Positions 1 to 7,470 of a stretch of 32,711 nt of DNA are shown here, one piece after another (the stretch's first letter is position 1; every line of letters begins with the position of its first letter). The notes beneath the pieces were generated by a model. That model searched no databases, was not told where the DNA came from, and saw nothing but the letters and a program-made list of their open reading frames with translations. Position numbers and translations under genes: made by a program. The DNA is from Marinobacterium litorale DSM 23545 (GTDB lineage: Bacteria > Pseudomonadota > Gammaproteobacteria > Pseudomonadales > Balneatricaceae). Location of the stretch: assembly GCF_000428985.1 (NCBI RefSeq), contig NZ_AUAZ01000039.1, forward strand, positions 1 through 32,711, given 5' to 3'.

Positions 1-118
1 CATCCTGCTCAAGGTATAAACAACGCTAAATGAATTCACATATAGGTTGCTTGTCTTGAGATATAAGCTTTGTGTGCTTAGATCCCGACAAGCGCCCACA
101 CGAATTACCTGATCGACT

Positions 119-129
119 TGTTAAAGAGC
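119..129 (-). promoter_or_regulatory. boxA rRNA antitermination element
   Basis: GCTCTTTAACA on the minus strand matches the Nus-factor boxA consensus TGCTCTTTAACA. It lies about 60 nt downstream of promoter P2, as expected for an rRNA leader. Confidence 0.8.
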
Positions 130-191
130 GTGCTGAGCGACTTATGCTTGCCACCGCAGTGGCTGTATCCGTCGTCTCAAGCGAGGCGCAT

Positions 192-219
192 ATCTTACCG
201 CCTCAAACTTCAGTGTCAA
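192..219 (-). promoter_or_regulatory. rRNA promoter P2 (sigma-70)
   Basis: Minus strand: -35 TTGACA (219-214, perfect), 16-nt spacer, -10 TAAGAT (197-192), followed by a GC-rich discriminator (GCGCCTCGC). It lies about 112 bp downstream of P1, the usual tandem arrangement for rrn operons, and upstream of boxA. Confidence 0.75.
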
Positions 220-303
220 CCAATTTTTTGCTTCGTTTTCGGTAACTTGGAGTTGAACTCTGGTTGCCGAACCCGTGGCTCGTTGCCGCTGAAGTGGGGG
301 CGT

Positions 304-331
304 ATTCTACTGAGATTCGACACCCCGTCAA
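304..331 (-). promoter_or_regulatory. rRNA promoter P1 (sigma-70)
   Basis: Minus strand: -35 TTGACG (331-326), 16-nt spacer, -10 TAGAAT (309-304). An AT-rich stretch immediately upstream (about 335-366) could serve as an UP element. The GC-rich sequence after the -10 fits a stringently controlled rRNA promoter. Confidence 0.72.
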
Positions 332-466
332 CAACTTTTTCAGGCCTTTTTAAAAGATCTTCCTTTTAGTCGCTCATACGTCCGCGATCCATACCGCCAC
401 GGTGGATTAACCCGGGGGTATAGTGCTAAACAGAGAGTTGGATTCGGCGCCCCTATCAAGGATTTC

Positions 467-1474
467 ATGATGTATACCTTGCCTTCGCTTGAAATAACTC
501 GCACTTACAAAGCCATCGCCGTTTTGACCAGCGGCGGCGACGCACCCGGTATGAACCCGGCAATAAGGGGGGTAGTCCGCGCTGCGCTTGGCCAGGGCAT
601 TCGTGTTTTTGGGATCAACCGTGGCTATAGCGGTTTGATTGCTGGTGATATGGAAGAGATGAACTCAGCGTCGGTGAGCAATATCGTTCAGCGCGGTGGC
701 ACAATCTTGAAAAGTGATCGCTGCGAGGGCTTTAAAAGGCCAGAGGTTCGCGCCCAAGCCGCCGAGATCCTTCGAAACCATTCGATCGATGCGCTGGTGG
801 TTATTGGGGGTGATGGCTCCCTGACCGGAGCCCATCTGCTTTTCGAGGAAACGGGTATTGATGTTATTGGTCTGCCGGGCACCATCGATAACGATATCTT
901 TGGTACCGATGACACCATCGGGTTTGATACTGCCGTTAACACTGCACTGGACGCCATCGATAAGATCCGTGATACGGCGACCTCTCACGAACGCCATTTT
1001 CTGGTCGAGGTCATGGGCCGTAATTCCGGTTTTATCGCCATAAACGTGGGCATGGCCGCCGGCGCCGAACTGATTGTGGTACCCGAACGTGCCGTAGAGG
1101 TCAGCCAGATTAGTCAGGAGCTTGCTGAAAGCCGACAGGCGGGTACCGGCTCAAGCGGGATTATTGTGGTCGCCGAAGGCCCGGAACCCGGTCTGACCTA
1201 TCGCCTGGCAGAAAGACTGCGGGAACATAACCAGGACCCGCGGGTCTGTATTCTCGGCCATATCCAGCGTGGAGGGAGCCCCACCGGTCATGACCGGGTG
1301 CTGGCCACCTGCATGGGCGCCATGGCAGTGCGTTATCTGTGCGCCGGATATAGTGACATTATGGTGGGCGTGCGTGACGGGCGTATTCTGGATGTGCCGC
1401 TTCATGATGTAATCAGTTTCCGCAAAGGACTGGACCCCACCCTGCTGGATCTTGCTCTGCAGGTTCATCGCTGA
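467..1474 (+). CDS. pfkA: ATP-dependent 6-phosphofructokinase
   Basis: Phosphorylates fructose 6-phosphate to fructose 1,6-bisphosphate in cytosolic glycolysis. The 335-residue protein has the PfkA signatures in order: nucleotide loop TSGGDAPGMN (21-30), GGDGS (114-118) and catalytic PGTIDND (137-143), then the substrate-binding EVMGRNSGFIA stretch and HIQRGGSP. Glycine rather than aspartate in GGDGS, and Gly rather than Lys in PGTIDND, are the residues that mark ATP- rather than pyrophosphate-using enzymes. It is slightly longer than the roughly 320-residue E. coli protein because of about 12 extra N-terminal residues. Two ATGs are adjacent (467 and 470); the AAGGA at 459-463 is better spaced for the second. 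It is transcribed away from the rRNA promoters; a possible -10 (TATAGT, 419-424) has no convincing -35. The DUF502 gene follows 13 nt later and is probably co-transcribed. Confidence 0.95.
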   Translation: MMYTLPSLEITRTYKAIAVLTSGGDAPGMNPAIRGVVRAALGQGIRVFGINRGYSGLIAGDMEEMNSASVSNIVQRGGTILKSDRCEGFKRPEVRAQAAEILRNHSIDALVVIGGDGSLTGAHLLFEETGIDVIGLPGTIDNDIFGTDDTIGFDTAVNTALDAIDKIRDTATSHERHFLVEVMGRNSGFIAINVGMAAGAELIVVPERAVEVSQISQELAESRQAGTGSSGIIVVAEGPEPGLTYRLAERLREHNQDPRVCILGHIQRGGSPTGHDRVLATCMGAMAVRYLCAGYSDIMVGVRDGRILDVPLHDVISFRKGLDPTLLDLALQVHR

Positions 1475-1487
1475 TGAGGAGAACGGC

Positions 1488-2105
1488 ATGAAGCCGATAC
1501 TGCGCTTTTTCTTCCAGGGCCTGTTGGTCCTGCTGCCGGTCGTGCTCACCGGTTATCTGGTATGGACGATTGCCCATGCCCTGAACGACCTGTTGTTCAT
1601 AATGATCGGTCAGCATATTGAACGTATTGCCGGCGTCGAGCTCCCACAATGGCTCAGCTCCATTCTTGGGTTGGTATTAGTGCTCGTCTTGATCACGTTT
1701 ACCGGCATGCTGGCATCGATCTACCTGGGACGCTTTATACTTCAACGCATCGACCAGCTGTTACAACGGATACCACTGGTTCGACTGCTGTACAGTTCAC
1801 TGAGTGACTTGTTCAAGGCGTTACTGGGAGATCACCGTGGTTTTGACCAGCCGGTACTGGTTCAACTCACAGCCGACCCCGGGATTAGAGTTGCGGGTTT
1901 CATCACCCGGGATGATCTGAGCCTGCTTGGGCTGGAGGATGAGGTGTCAGTCTATCTACCCCAATCGTATAACTTTGCGGGGAACCTGATTATCGTTCCC
2001 CGGGAGCGGATTACGCCGATTGATGCTAAAGCCAGTCAGGTAACCACGTTTATTGTCAGCGGCGGAGTCTCGACCAGTAGCCGGGAGCAGAAGCCGAAAC
2101 TCTAA
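1488..2105 (+). CDS. DUF502 family membrane protein
   Basis: A 205-residue protein of the DUF502 family, function unknown. Two hydrophobic segments are visible: about residues 8-30 (GLLVLLPVVLTGYLVW) and 53-78 (ILGLVLVLVLITFTGM). A soluble C-terminal half contains the family-typical GDHRGFDQPVLVQ and VYLPQSYNFAGNLIIVP stretches. A longer in-frame opening begins inside pfkA at 1452, but the ATG at 1488 is preceded by a good ribosome-binding site (GAGGAG, 1475-1481), so that start is chosen. It follows pfkA closely on the same strand and converges on the MBL hydrolase gene, with only 16 nt between stop codons. The family assignment is from recalled sequence character; no function is claimed. 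Confidence 0.82.
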   Translation: MKPILRFFFQGLLVLLPVVLTGYLVWTIAHALNDLLFIMIGQHIERIAGVELPQWLSSILGLVLVLVLITFTGMLASIYLGRFILQRIDQLLQRIPLVRLLYSSLSDLFKALLGDHRGFDQPVLVQLTADPGIRVAGFITRDDLSLLGLEDEVSVYLPQSYNFAGNLIIVPRERITPIDAKASQVTTFIVSGGVSTSSREQKPKL

Positions 2106-2121
2106 TACCCTGGTGTATCCG

Positions 2122-2751
2122 CTACCTGAGAAACGGGTTAGTCCTGCGCTCGTCACCCAATGTGGACATGGGACCATGGCCAGGTATGAAATCGACATCA
2201 TCACCCAGTGGTAACAACCGCTCCTTGATCGAACGAATCAGAGTGGCATGATCACCTTGGGGAAAGTCGGTTCGGCCAATAGAACCGGCAAAGAGGACAT
2301 CGCCCACCTGTGCAACGGCGCTTTCCTGATCATAAAAAACCACATGCCCCGGCGTGTGGCCAGGACAATGAATAACGCTCAGTTTTACATCCCCGACACT
2401 CACCTCATCGCCATCAACCAGCCAGCGATCTGGCTCGAAGCCTGCGACTGGATCGAAGCCGAACATGGCACACTGCTGGGCCAAACCCTCTATCCAGAAC
2501 CGGTCTTGCTCGGCAGGCCCCTCTACCGGCAGTTTAAGGCGGGCGACCAGGTCTGCCGTTCCACCAACATGGTCCAGGTGGCCATGGGTCAGCAGTACTT
2601 TGGTCAGGCGAACCCCCTCCTCTTCAACGGCGTTCAGGATGCGCTCCACATCGCCACCGGGGTCAACAACGGCGGCTTCACCGGTTTGTTCACACCAGAA
2701 TAGGGTGCAGTTCTGCTGAAAAGGGGTTACAGGAATAATTCGATATTTCAT
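2122..2751 (-). CDS. MBL-fold metallo-hydrolase, YcbL/glyoxalase II-like
   Basis: A 209-residue single-domain metallo-beta-lactamase-fold hydrolase. The metal-binding THGHLDH motif (H56, H58, D60, H61) is intact, and HCPGHTPGH, the GDVLFAGSIGRTDF segment and a final PGHGP supply the remaining metal ligands. Length and motif wording match the YcbL type II glyoxalase-like group, which lacks the C-terminal substrate domain of GloB; the physiological thioester or other substrate cannot be told from sequence. A longer frame begins at 2799, but GGAGCTGCC directly before the ATG at 2751 fixes the start. It lies downstream of the chemoreceptor gene on the same strand, with a strong hairpin between them. 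Confidence 0.9.
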   Translation of the reverse strand: MKYRIIPVTPFQQNCTLFWCEQTGEAAVVDPGGDVERILNAVEEEGVRLTKVLLTHGHLDHVGGTADLVARLKLPVEGPAEQDRFWIEGLAQQCAMFGFDPVAGFEPDRWLVDGDEVSVGDVKLSVIHCPGHTPGHVVFYDQESAVAQVGDVLFAGSIGRTDFPQGDHATLIRSIKERLLPLGDDVDFIPGHGPMSTLGDERRTNPFLR

Positions 2752-2774
2752 GGCAGCTCCAGAACCGTTTAAAC

Positions 2775-2801
2775 CGGTGCCCCAGTATACGCGGGGCACC
2801 G
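2775..2801 (-). terminator. Hairpin after the chemoreceptor gene
   Basis: A perfect 9-bp stem CGGTGCCCC/GGGGCACCG with a 9-nt loop sits 12 nt after the chemoreceptor stop. The minus-strand tail is GTTTAAAC, only weakly U-rich, so it may be a modest terminator or an mRNA 3' stabiliser rather than a strong terminator. Confidence 0.5.
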
Positions 2802-2812
2802 TTACAACCCAA

Positions 2813-4441
2813 TCAGGTCTGGAATCGGCTGATCCGCTGCTGAAGCTCTTCTGCCAGCCCTCTCAGTTGCTCACCTTGAGCTGAGACCGTACTTGCTGCA
2901 CTCACGGTGGCTTCGGATGCACGGGTAATCGACAGCAGGTTATTGTTCATCTCTTCGGAAACCTGACTCTGCTGCTCGGCCGCCGCGGCCACCTGCACAC
3001 CCATATCCCGTACGGCGTTCATATCCGCAACGATACGCTGGAGTTCCTCACCGGCCTGTAGCGCTTTGGTGACGCTCTCATCGGCCCGGCTGCGTGATCG
3101 TTCCATCACCTCCACGGCACGTTTGGCGGCGCGACTGAGCTTTTCGTTCATATCACGAATCTCTTCGGTGGAGCCACGGGTGCGTTGCGCCAACTGACGA
3201 ACCTCATCGGCTACCACAGCGAAGCCCCGACCAGACTCGCCAGCGCGGGCAGCCTCGATTGCCGCATTCAGCGCCAACAGGTTGGTCTGCTCAGAAATCG
3301 CTTCGATCTGACTCAACACTTCGCTGATCTGCTCGGTGTCACCCTCAAGCTCCTGAATCACGCTGGCAGCCTCTTCAACTTCCTTCGCAAGCGCCTTGAT
3401 ACGTTGCACGGTATCATCAACGTCATGGCTGCCTTCGTCCGCCTCATGGTCGGCACTATCAATTGCATCGGCTGTATCACCGGCACTGCGTGCAATCTCA
3501 TGAATACTCGCCGCCATCTCATTCATAGCGGTCGATAGAAGTTCCGCCTCCTGGGCCTGCTGATCCAGTGCATGACTGGTTTCATCGGCGCTTGAGGCCA
3601 ATTCGGAAGCACTGCCGCTAAGCTGGGTACTACTGGCAGCGATACTCTGAATCAGGTCCTGGAAAACGGTCAGTGTTTTATCGATCTGACGCCCGACGCG
3701 TCCCAGCTCATCACGGCTGTTCAACTCGGTACGCACTCTCAGGTCGCCCGCCGCCACTTTCACCATGGTATCAGCCACCCGATCCAGCGGCTGACAGATG
3801 GAGCGGGCAATCATCCACGCCACAAGCCCCATGATCACCAGGGCGATAACAAGCTGAATGCCAACGTGAATCACGCCGTCCTGAAAAGTAGCATTGAGAT
3901 CCTGAATATAGATCCCGCTTACGACGACCCAGCCCCAGGGTTCGAAAACTGTGCCGTACGACAGCTTGGCCTGGGGCTTATCCTCCCCGGCCTTAGGCCA
4001 GTCGTATTCAAAATATCCCTGACCACTACCCTTACCGACCAACGCAGCCATCTGACGGAAGATCGGCTGACCATCACTGCTTGTGCTATTGGCCATGGCC
4101 TTGCCTGAGAGACTGGTATCAGCCCCGTGCAAAACCATCTCTGCCTTACGATTCAATACAAAGAAGTAACCGTCTTCCCCATAACGCATCGACTCAATCA
4201 GTCCACGGGCGCTTTGCCGGGCCTGTTCCTCACTCAGCTCTCCACTGTCAACCCGCGCCTGCTGTCCCTCAAGCATGGTTGTGACACTCTCGACCAGGGC
4301 ATGCAGCTTTTCCTGACGCTCTGTGTACAGCTGCTCTCTCATATCGAGGAGCGCCAGCGAAGAGACCAGGGCCAGCAATACGCCGGCCACTAAAATAAGC
4401 GCCCAGAGTTTGGACCGCACGGAAAGATTCGATAGAAACAC
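2813..4441 (-). CDS. Methyl-accepting chemotaxis protein with single Cache sensor
   Basis: A 542-residue transmembrane chemoreceptor. Segments in order: short cytoplasmic start, TM1 about 11-31, periplasmic single-Cache (sCache_2-like) ligand domain about 35-190 with [11 protein letters not shown] and [15 protein letters not shown]2 about 193-214, HAMP linker about 215-268, and a long coiled-coil signalling domain. The signalling domain has the highly conserved hairpin tip [20 protein letters not shown] (about 380-400) that contacts CheA/CheW. The C terminus (RISRFQT) lacks a CheR/CheB-tethering pentapeptide. The ligand is unknown; Cache domains of this wording often bind small carboxylates, but that is only family inference. 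No chemotaxis genes are nearby, so this is an orphan receptor. Confidence 0.94.
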   Translation of the reverse strand: MFLSNLSVRSKLWALILVAGVLLALVSSLALLDMREQLYTERQEKLHALVESVTTMLEGQQARVDSGELSEEQARQSARGLIESMRYGEDGYFFVLNRKAEMVLHGADTSLSGKAMANSTSSDGQPIFRQMAALVGKGSGQGYFEYDWPKAGEDKPQAKLSYGTVFEPWGWVVVSGIYIQDLNATFQDGVIHVGIQLVIALVIMGLVAWMIARSICQPLDRVADTMVKVAAGDLRVRTELNSRDELGRVGRQIDKTLTVFQDLIQSIAASSTQLSGSASELASSADETSHALDQQAQEAELLSTAMNEMAASIHEIARSAGDTADAIDSADHEADEGSHDVDDTVQRIKALAKEVEEAASVIQELEGDTEQISEVLSQIEAISEQTNLLALNAAIEAARAGESGRGFAVVADEVRQLAQRTRGSTEEIRDMNEKLSRAAKRAVEVMERSRSRADESVTKALQAGEELQRIVADMNAVRDMGVQVAAAAEQQSQVSEEMNNNLLSITRASEATVSAASTVSAQGEQLRGLAEELQQRISRFQT

Positions 4442-4549
4442 AGGTCAGCTCCATTCCTTTACGAAAGACCCAGTTCGGGACATACCAACGGCATGGTTGA
4501 GTCGCCAAAAAGGCACATTTATCAGCCTGTTAGACTAACACCGAAGCCT

Positions 4550-5410
4550 TCACGCTACCACTTTCTCAACCCGCTTCTTAAGCGTGGTGTTGGCATATAC
4601 TTTTTTGCCTTCCTTAAGGGCTGCAGCGAGCAATGCCGCCCGGCGCTTATTGAGCCTGGGCATCAACCACTCCAGATCGCTTTGCCAGTAGTAGCGCCGG
4701 CGTGCCAAAAGCCGCTCCTGCAACATATCCAGGTCATGCAGATCACCCAGATAATCGCTGAGCAACTTCAGGCGGCGCGTGTGTTTGTCTTTGGAGCTCT
4801 GCAGCAGCTGGTTCTGGTAATAGGCGTGTTTAACCGATTTGCGCCAGTCGTGAAGGAGTTCGGAGCCGGCACAATCACGAGCTTTACGCCAAGCCTTCAG
4901 CCCCTTGTCGTAGCTTTTACGCAAGCCTTTGCGCAGATCTTTGGGCCGCAGACCGGCCAGATCCATCCTGACCAGTTCATGTGCGATTTGATCCAACGCC
5001 TGCTCTACCCGAATCCAGTCCGTGGGCTGCCGGGAGGTCGCCGAGTCTGAATCCGTCTCCAGTGCAGCCAACAGACTCTGGCCCGACGGATGACCGGAGG
5101 CCCCCAGGTCAATTAATGTATCTATGGCCACATCGGAGTCACGCGAGCCTGACAGATCATTGGCTAGCTGGCGGCAACGGTCATTGATCCGCTGATATTC
5201 CGGTTCCGATAAGCGTCCACGGACCAGTCGAAGAAACGCACGCAGCCGCTTCATCGCCACACGTACTTGGTGAATCGTTTCCTTTTCACCCATTTTCTCC
5301 AACGCCGCCAGATCCTGTCGCGCAGTGTCAACCAAACTTAAAGCGGCGTCCCGGGTCGCGGCTTCGATTTTTTCCTGTCGCTTTTTTTTGCCTAATGCTT
5401 TCTGCTTCAT
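4550..5410 (-). CDS. CHAD domain-containing protein
   Basis: A 286-residue, strongly basic, helix-rich protein with CHAD-domain signatures: IHQVRVAMKRLRAFLRL early, LLHDWRKSVKHAYYQNQLL in the second half, and LSDYLGDLHDLDML near the C terminus. These carry the conserved His/Arg/Lys that in characterised CHAD domains bind polyphosphate. The N terminus is very lysine-rich (MKQKALGKKKRQEK). It is a stand-alone CHAD protein without the CYTH phosphatase domain often fused to it. The small CPXCG gene lies 17 nt upstream on the same strand, so the two are probably one operon. The role in polyphosphate granule association is family inference. Confidence 0.9.
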   Translation of the reverse strand: MKQKALGKKKRQEKIEAATRDAALSLVDTARQDLAALEKMGEKETIHQVRVAMKRLRAFLRLVRGRLSEPEYQRINDRCRQLANDLSGSRDSDVAIDTLIDLGASGHPSGQSLLAALETDSDSATSRQPTDWIRVEQALDQIAHELVRMDLAGLRPKDLRKGLRKSYDKGLKAWRKARDCAGSELLHDWRKSVKHAYYQNQLLQSSKDKHTRRLKLLSDYLGDLHDLDMLQERLLARRRYYWQSDLEWLMPRLNKRRAALLAAALKEGKKVYANTTLKKRVEKVVA

Positions 5411-5427
5411 TATCCCTTGGCAGGACG

Positions 5428-5619
5428 TTATCCGCCCTCGCGCTCCACATCCACCTGCACAAAACCCTCTGGCGGTACCTCAACCCGCACCAGCATTGGT
5501 GCGCAGCAAACCGGACAGTCTTCAATATACTCCTGTTCCGGCTCAATACACTCAACACGCAGCGAGATCAGTTCGCTGCACCAGGGGCATCCTACTTCTA
5601 CATTTTCCTCGGGGTTCAT
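5428..5619 (-). CDS. CPXCG motif-containing cysteine-rich small protein
   Basis: A 63-residue acidic protein with two CPxC knuckles, CPWC (11-14) and CPVCC (35-39), plus C24; this is the Cys_rich_CPXG family, presumed to bind zinc. Function is unknown. The ATG at 5619 is preceded by GAGGG about 8 nt upstream; a GTG immediately before it (5622) is an alternative start. It is co-directional with, and only 17 nt ahead of, the CHAD gene. The protein would be missed by gene finders with a long length cut-off, but the paired cysteine motifs make it convincing. Confidence 0.85.
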   Translation of the reverse strand: MNPEENVEVGCPWCSELISLRVECIEPEQEYIEDCPVCCAPMLVRVEVPPEGFVQVDVEREGG

Positions 5620-5677
5620 CACAACGCCCTCTTTTTATTGATGGGTCCCTCTCAATCAACACCGGGCTCTGGATACA

Positions 5678-5694
5678 GTTATAGCGGATATAAC
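5678..5694. promoter_or_regulatory. Perfect inverted repeat between the CPXCG gene and the thi operon
   Basis: GTTATA-GCGGA-TATAAC is a perfect 6-bp dyad with a 5-nt spacer. It lies 59 bp upstream of the CPXCG start and about 15 bp upstream of the proposed thi promoter, so it could be an operator for either divergent unit. No known regulator is assigned. Confidence 0.35.
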
Positions 5695-5708
5695 AGAGTT
5701 TGCTGCGC

Positions 5709-5737
5709 TGGACAGGGTTAACCGACACACCTAGACT
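5709..5737 (+). promoter_or_regulatory. Candidate sigma-70 promoter of the thi operon
   Basis: TGGACA (5709-5714), 17-nt spacer, TAGACT (5732-5737). The -35 matches 5/6 and the -10 4/6. A start about 7 nt later would place the transcript start just ahead of the TPP riboswitch. Confidence 0.5.
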
Positions 5738-5751
5738 AGGCCCCTGACTTT

Positions 5752-5849
5752 ATCTTGGTCGGGGTGCCCCACCGTTATTGAAACGGCAGAGGGCTGAGAT
5801 TACACCCGCAGAACCTGATCCGGCTTGAACCGGCGTAGGAAATCGAGAT
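5752..5849 (+). promoter_or_regulatory. TPP riboswitch (THI element)
   Basis: All conserved blocks of the thiamin pyrophosphate aptamer are visible in order: GGGGTGCCC (5761), GGCTGAGA (5792-5799), ACCCGCAGAACCTGATC (5804-5820), then ACCGGCGTAGGAA (5829-5841). The outer P1 stem can be formed by ATCTTGGT (5752-5759) and ATCGAGAT (5842-5849) with two G-U pairs. CTGAGA and the GAACCTGATC region form the pyrimidine- and pyrophosphate-binding helices in known structures. It precedes a thiamin-pyrimidine operon, so TPP binding should reduce expression. No clear intrinsic terminator follows; a downstream hairpin covering the thiD ribosome-binding site suggests translational control. Confidence 0.95.
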
Positions 5850-5855
5850 ACACCT

Positions 5856-5924
5856 ATGCAACACATCCAAACCTGCAAAACAGGCTGGCTGTGCGGTTCG
5901 CCGTCACAGAGGAGCCTGACATGA
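5856..5924 (+). CDS. Candidate 22-codon upstream ORF overlapping the thiD start
   Basis: ATG at 5856, 6 nt after the TPP aptamer, opens a 22-codon frame whose TGA (5922-5924) overlaps the thiD ATG as ATGA. The peptide begins MQHIQTCKTGW and resembles nothing I recognise. It has no strong ribosome-binding site: AGGA at 5837-5840 is about 15 nt away and lies within the aptamer 3' end. Its value may lie in coupling, since a ribosome on it would melt the hairpin at 5882-5917 that holds the thiD ribosome-binding site. It could also be a chance frame. Confidence 0.35.
   Translation: MQHIQTCKTGWLCGSPSQRSLT
5882..5917 (+). promoter_or_regulatory. Hairpin sequestering the thiD ribosome-binding site
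   Basis: AGGCT (5882-5886) pairs with AGCCT (5913-5917). Inside this, CTGTGCGG (5889-5896) pairs with CCG-T-CACAG (5901-5909, one bulged T) around a TTCG tetraloop (5897-5900). The thiD Shine-Dalgarno GAGGAG (5909-5914) lies in the 3' side of this hairpin, partly paired and partly in an internal loop. This could be part of the riboswitch expression platform. Confidence 0.5.
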
Positions 5925-6733
5925 GCACCACCCCTATCGCATTGACCATCGCCGGCTCCGACAGCGGCGGCGGCGCGGGTATTCAGGCAGACCTGAAAAC
6001 CTTTTCGGCTCTGAGTGTCTTCGGAGCCTCGGTTATCACGGCGCTGACTGCCCAGAACACGCGCGAGGTCCGCGCAATTCACGATGTTCCGCCGGCGTTT
6101 ATCGCCGATCAGCTCAATGCCGTGCTGGATGATCTGACCGTCAATGCCGTGAAGATCGGCATGCTGAGCCGTCCTGAAACGATCCAGACCATCGCCACCA
6201 TTGTGCGTGAACGCTCACTGGACAATGTCGTCCTGGATCCCGTAATGGTGGCGAAAAGCGGCGACAAGCTTCTCGCCGATGAGGCGATCGACGCACTGCG
6301 CAGTGAACTGCTGCCACTGGCCACTCTTATTACTCCCAACCTGCCTGAGGCCTCTGTTTTACTGGGTGTCGATGAAGCCAATGACTCCGATGCCATGCGC
6401 GAACATGCAGCTGCATTACTGAGTTTTGGCCCCAGAGCCGTATTGATAAAAGGCGGTCACCTTTCCGACTCGGGCAGCGAGGAGAGCTCCGATCTACTGC
6501 TCAACGCCCATCGCGAGCGCTGGCTACCGGCGAAAAGGATCCAAACTCGCAACACCCACGGCACCGGCTGTACGCTCTCCTCCGCGATCGCGGCCGGTCT
6601 GGCGAAAGGCCTGGATATCGACATAGCAGTGGAGCAGGCAAAAGCCTATATCGGTGAAGCAATCGCCGCTGCTGATCGCCTATCGGTGGGCAATGGACAC
6701 GGACCCACTCACCACTTCCACCGCTGGTGGTGA
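5921..6733 (+). CDS. thiD: Hydroxymethylpyrimidine/phosphomethylpyrimidine kinase
   Basis: Phosphorylates HMP to HMP-P and then HMP-PP, the pyrimidine half of thiamin. The 270-residue protein has the ribokinase-like ThiD signatures: GSDSGGGAGIQADLKTF near the N terminus, TAQNT, LDPVMVAKSG in the middle, TPNLPEA, and the anion-hole/catalytic NTHGTGCTLSSAIAAGLAKG at the C-terminal end. A longer open frame reaches back into the riboswitch (5825), but the ATG at 5921 with GAGGAG 6 nt upstream is the evident start. It is the first full gene of the TPP-controlled operon. Its 3' end overlaps the GTG start of the ABC ATPase gene, indicating translational coupling. Confidence 0.95.
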   Translation: MSTTPIALTIAGSDSGGGAGIQADLKTFSALSVFGASVITALTAQNTREVRAIHDVPPAFIADQLNAVLDDLTVNAVKIGMLSRPETIQTIATIVRERSLDNVVLDPVMVAKSGDKLLADEAIDALRSELLPLATLITPNLPEASVLLGVDEANDSDAMREHAAALLSFGPRAVLIKGGHLSDSGSEESSDLLLNAHRERWLPAKRIQTRNTHGTGCTLSSAIAAGLAKGLDIDIAVEQAKAYIGEAIAAADRLSVGNGHGPTHHFHRWW

Positions 6734-7470
6734 AAGTGGATATACGGCTTGAGAGAGCCAGCCTCAGCTGGCGGCATCACTGTGTCTTCAGCAACCTTGA
6801 CCTGGAGCTGCCCGGCGGCCAGTGGACCTGTATTCTCGGCCAGTCAGGCGTGGGTAAAAGCTCACTGCTCCAGTTGATCTGCGGTATCGCTGACGAAGCG
6901 GATATCAGCGGCAGCATCCACTGCAGTGATGGCAAGCCGCTGGATGGCCGGGTCGCCTGGATGGCCCAGGATGACCTGCTGCTGCCCTGGCTTCGGGTTA
7001 TCGATAACGTGGTGCTGGAGGCACGTTTGCGCCCAGGCCGGCGCGAACCCGGGCAATATGAGCTCGCCCGCTACCTGCTGAGCCAGGTAGGCCTGACCGA
7101 TAAAGCCGATACACTGCCGGGGCAACTGTCCGGCGGCCAGCGCCAGCGTGTCGCCCTGGCCCGCACCCTGTTTCAGAACCGCCCACTGATCTGCATGGAT
7201 GAGCCGTTTTCGGCGCTGGATGCGATCAATCGGCTGCGTTTGCAGGACCTGGCAGCCGACCTGCTTGCAGACCGCACGGTGCTGATGATTACTCACGACC
7301 CACTGGAAGCACTGCGCCTGTCGGACCGGGTACTGGTGTTAAATGGCTCACCGGCCCGGCTATCCGCCCCCATTCAGCCGTCGGGGAAAGCGCCGCGCCA
7401 GGTCAGCGATACCGCCATCCTGTCGTTGCAGGGGCAATTGCTGGAACTACTGGCAGGAGAGGCTCCATGA
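6727..7470 (+). CDS. thiZ: ABC transporter ATP-binding protein, HMP/thiamin-precursor importer
   Basis: A 247-residue ABC ATPase on the inner face of the membrane. Walker A is GQSGVGKSS, the Q-loop lies in MAQDDLLLPW, the signature is LSGGQRQR, Walker B is LICMDEPFSALD, and the switch His is in MITHDP. The MAQDDLLLPWLRV wording is typical of the nitrate/taurine/ThiZ family of importer ATPases, and its place between thiD and thiX with tenA and thiC downstream identifies it as ThiZ by context. It starts with GTG at 6727 or 6730 inside the thiD stop; no ATG is available nearby and the ribosome-binding site is poor, so coupling to thiD is likely. Its own stop overlaps the thiX start (ATGA). Confidence 0.88.
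   Translation: MVKVDIRLERASLSWRHHCVFSNLDLELPGGQWTCILGQSGVGKSSLLQLICGIADEADISGSIHCSDGKPLDGRVAWMAQDDLLLPWLRVIDNVVLEARLRPGRREPGQYELARYLLSQVGLTDKADTLPGQLSGGQRQRVALARTLFQNRPLICMDEPFSALDAINRLRLQDLAADLLADRTVLMITHDPLEALRLSDRVLVLNGSPARLSAPIQPSGKAPRQVSDTAILSLQGQLLELLAGEAP

Larger units (their letters stand above)
1..297 (-). promoter_or_regulatory. rRNA operon leader (5' transcribed spacer), running off the left edge
   Basis: Read on the minus strand, this stretch has the layout of a proteobacterial rrn leader. Two promoters are followed by a boxA antitermination element (GCTCTTTAACA at 129-119), then a block containing AATTCGTGTGGGCGCTTG (about 106-89) that closely resembles the segment after boxA in Pseudomonas rRNA leaders. 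The 16S gene should begin just left of base 1 on the minus strand; no rRNA body is visible here. A 16S-23S spacer also carries boxA, but the tandem promoters directly upstream make the leader the better reading. The 83-residue open frame over this stretch on the plus strand is not treated as a gene. Confidence 0.8.

Noticed and set aside
118-369. 83-residue plus-strand open frame
   Set aside because: It overlaps the rRNA leader and both rRNA promoters on the opposite strand, and shows no protein-like pattern or ribosome-binding site.
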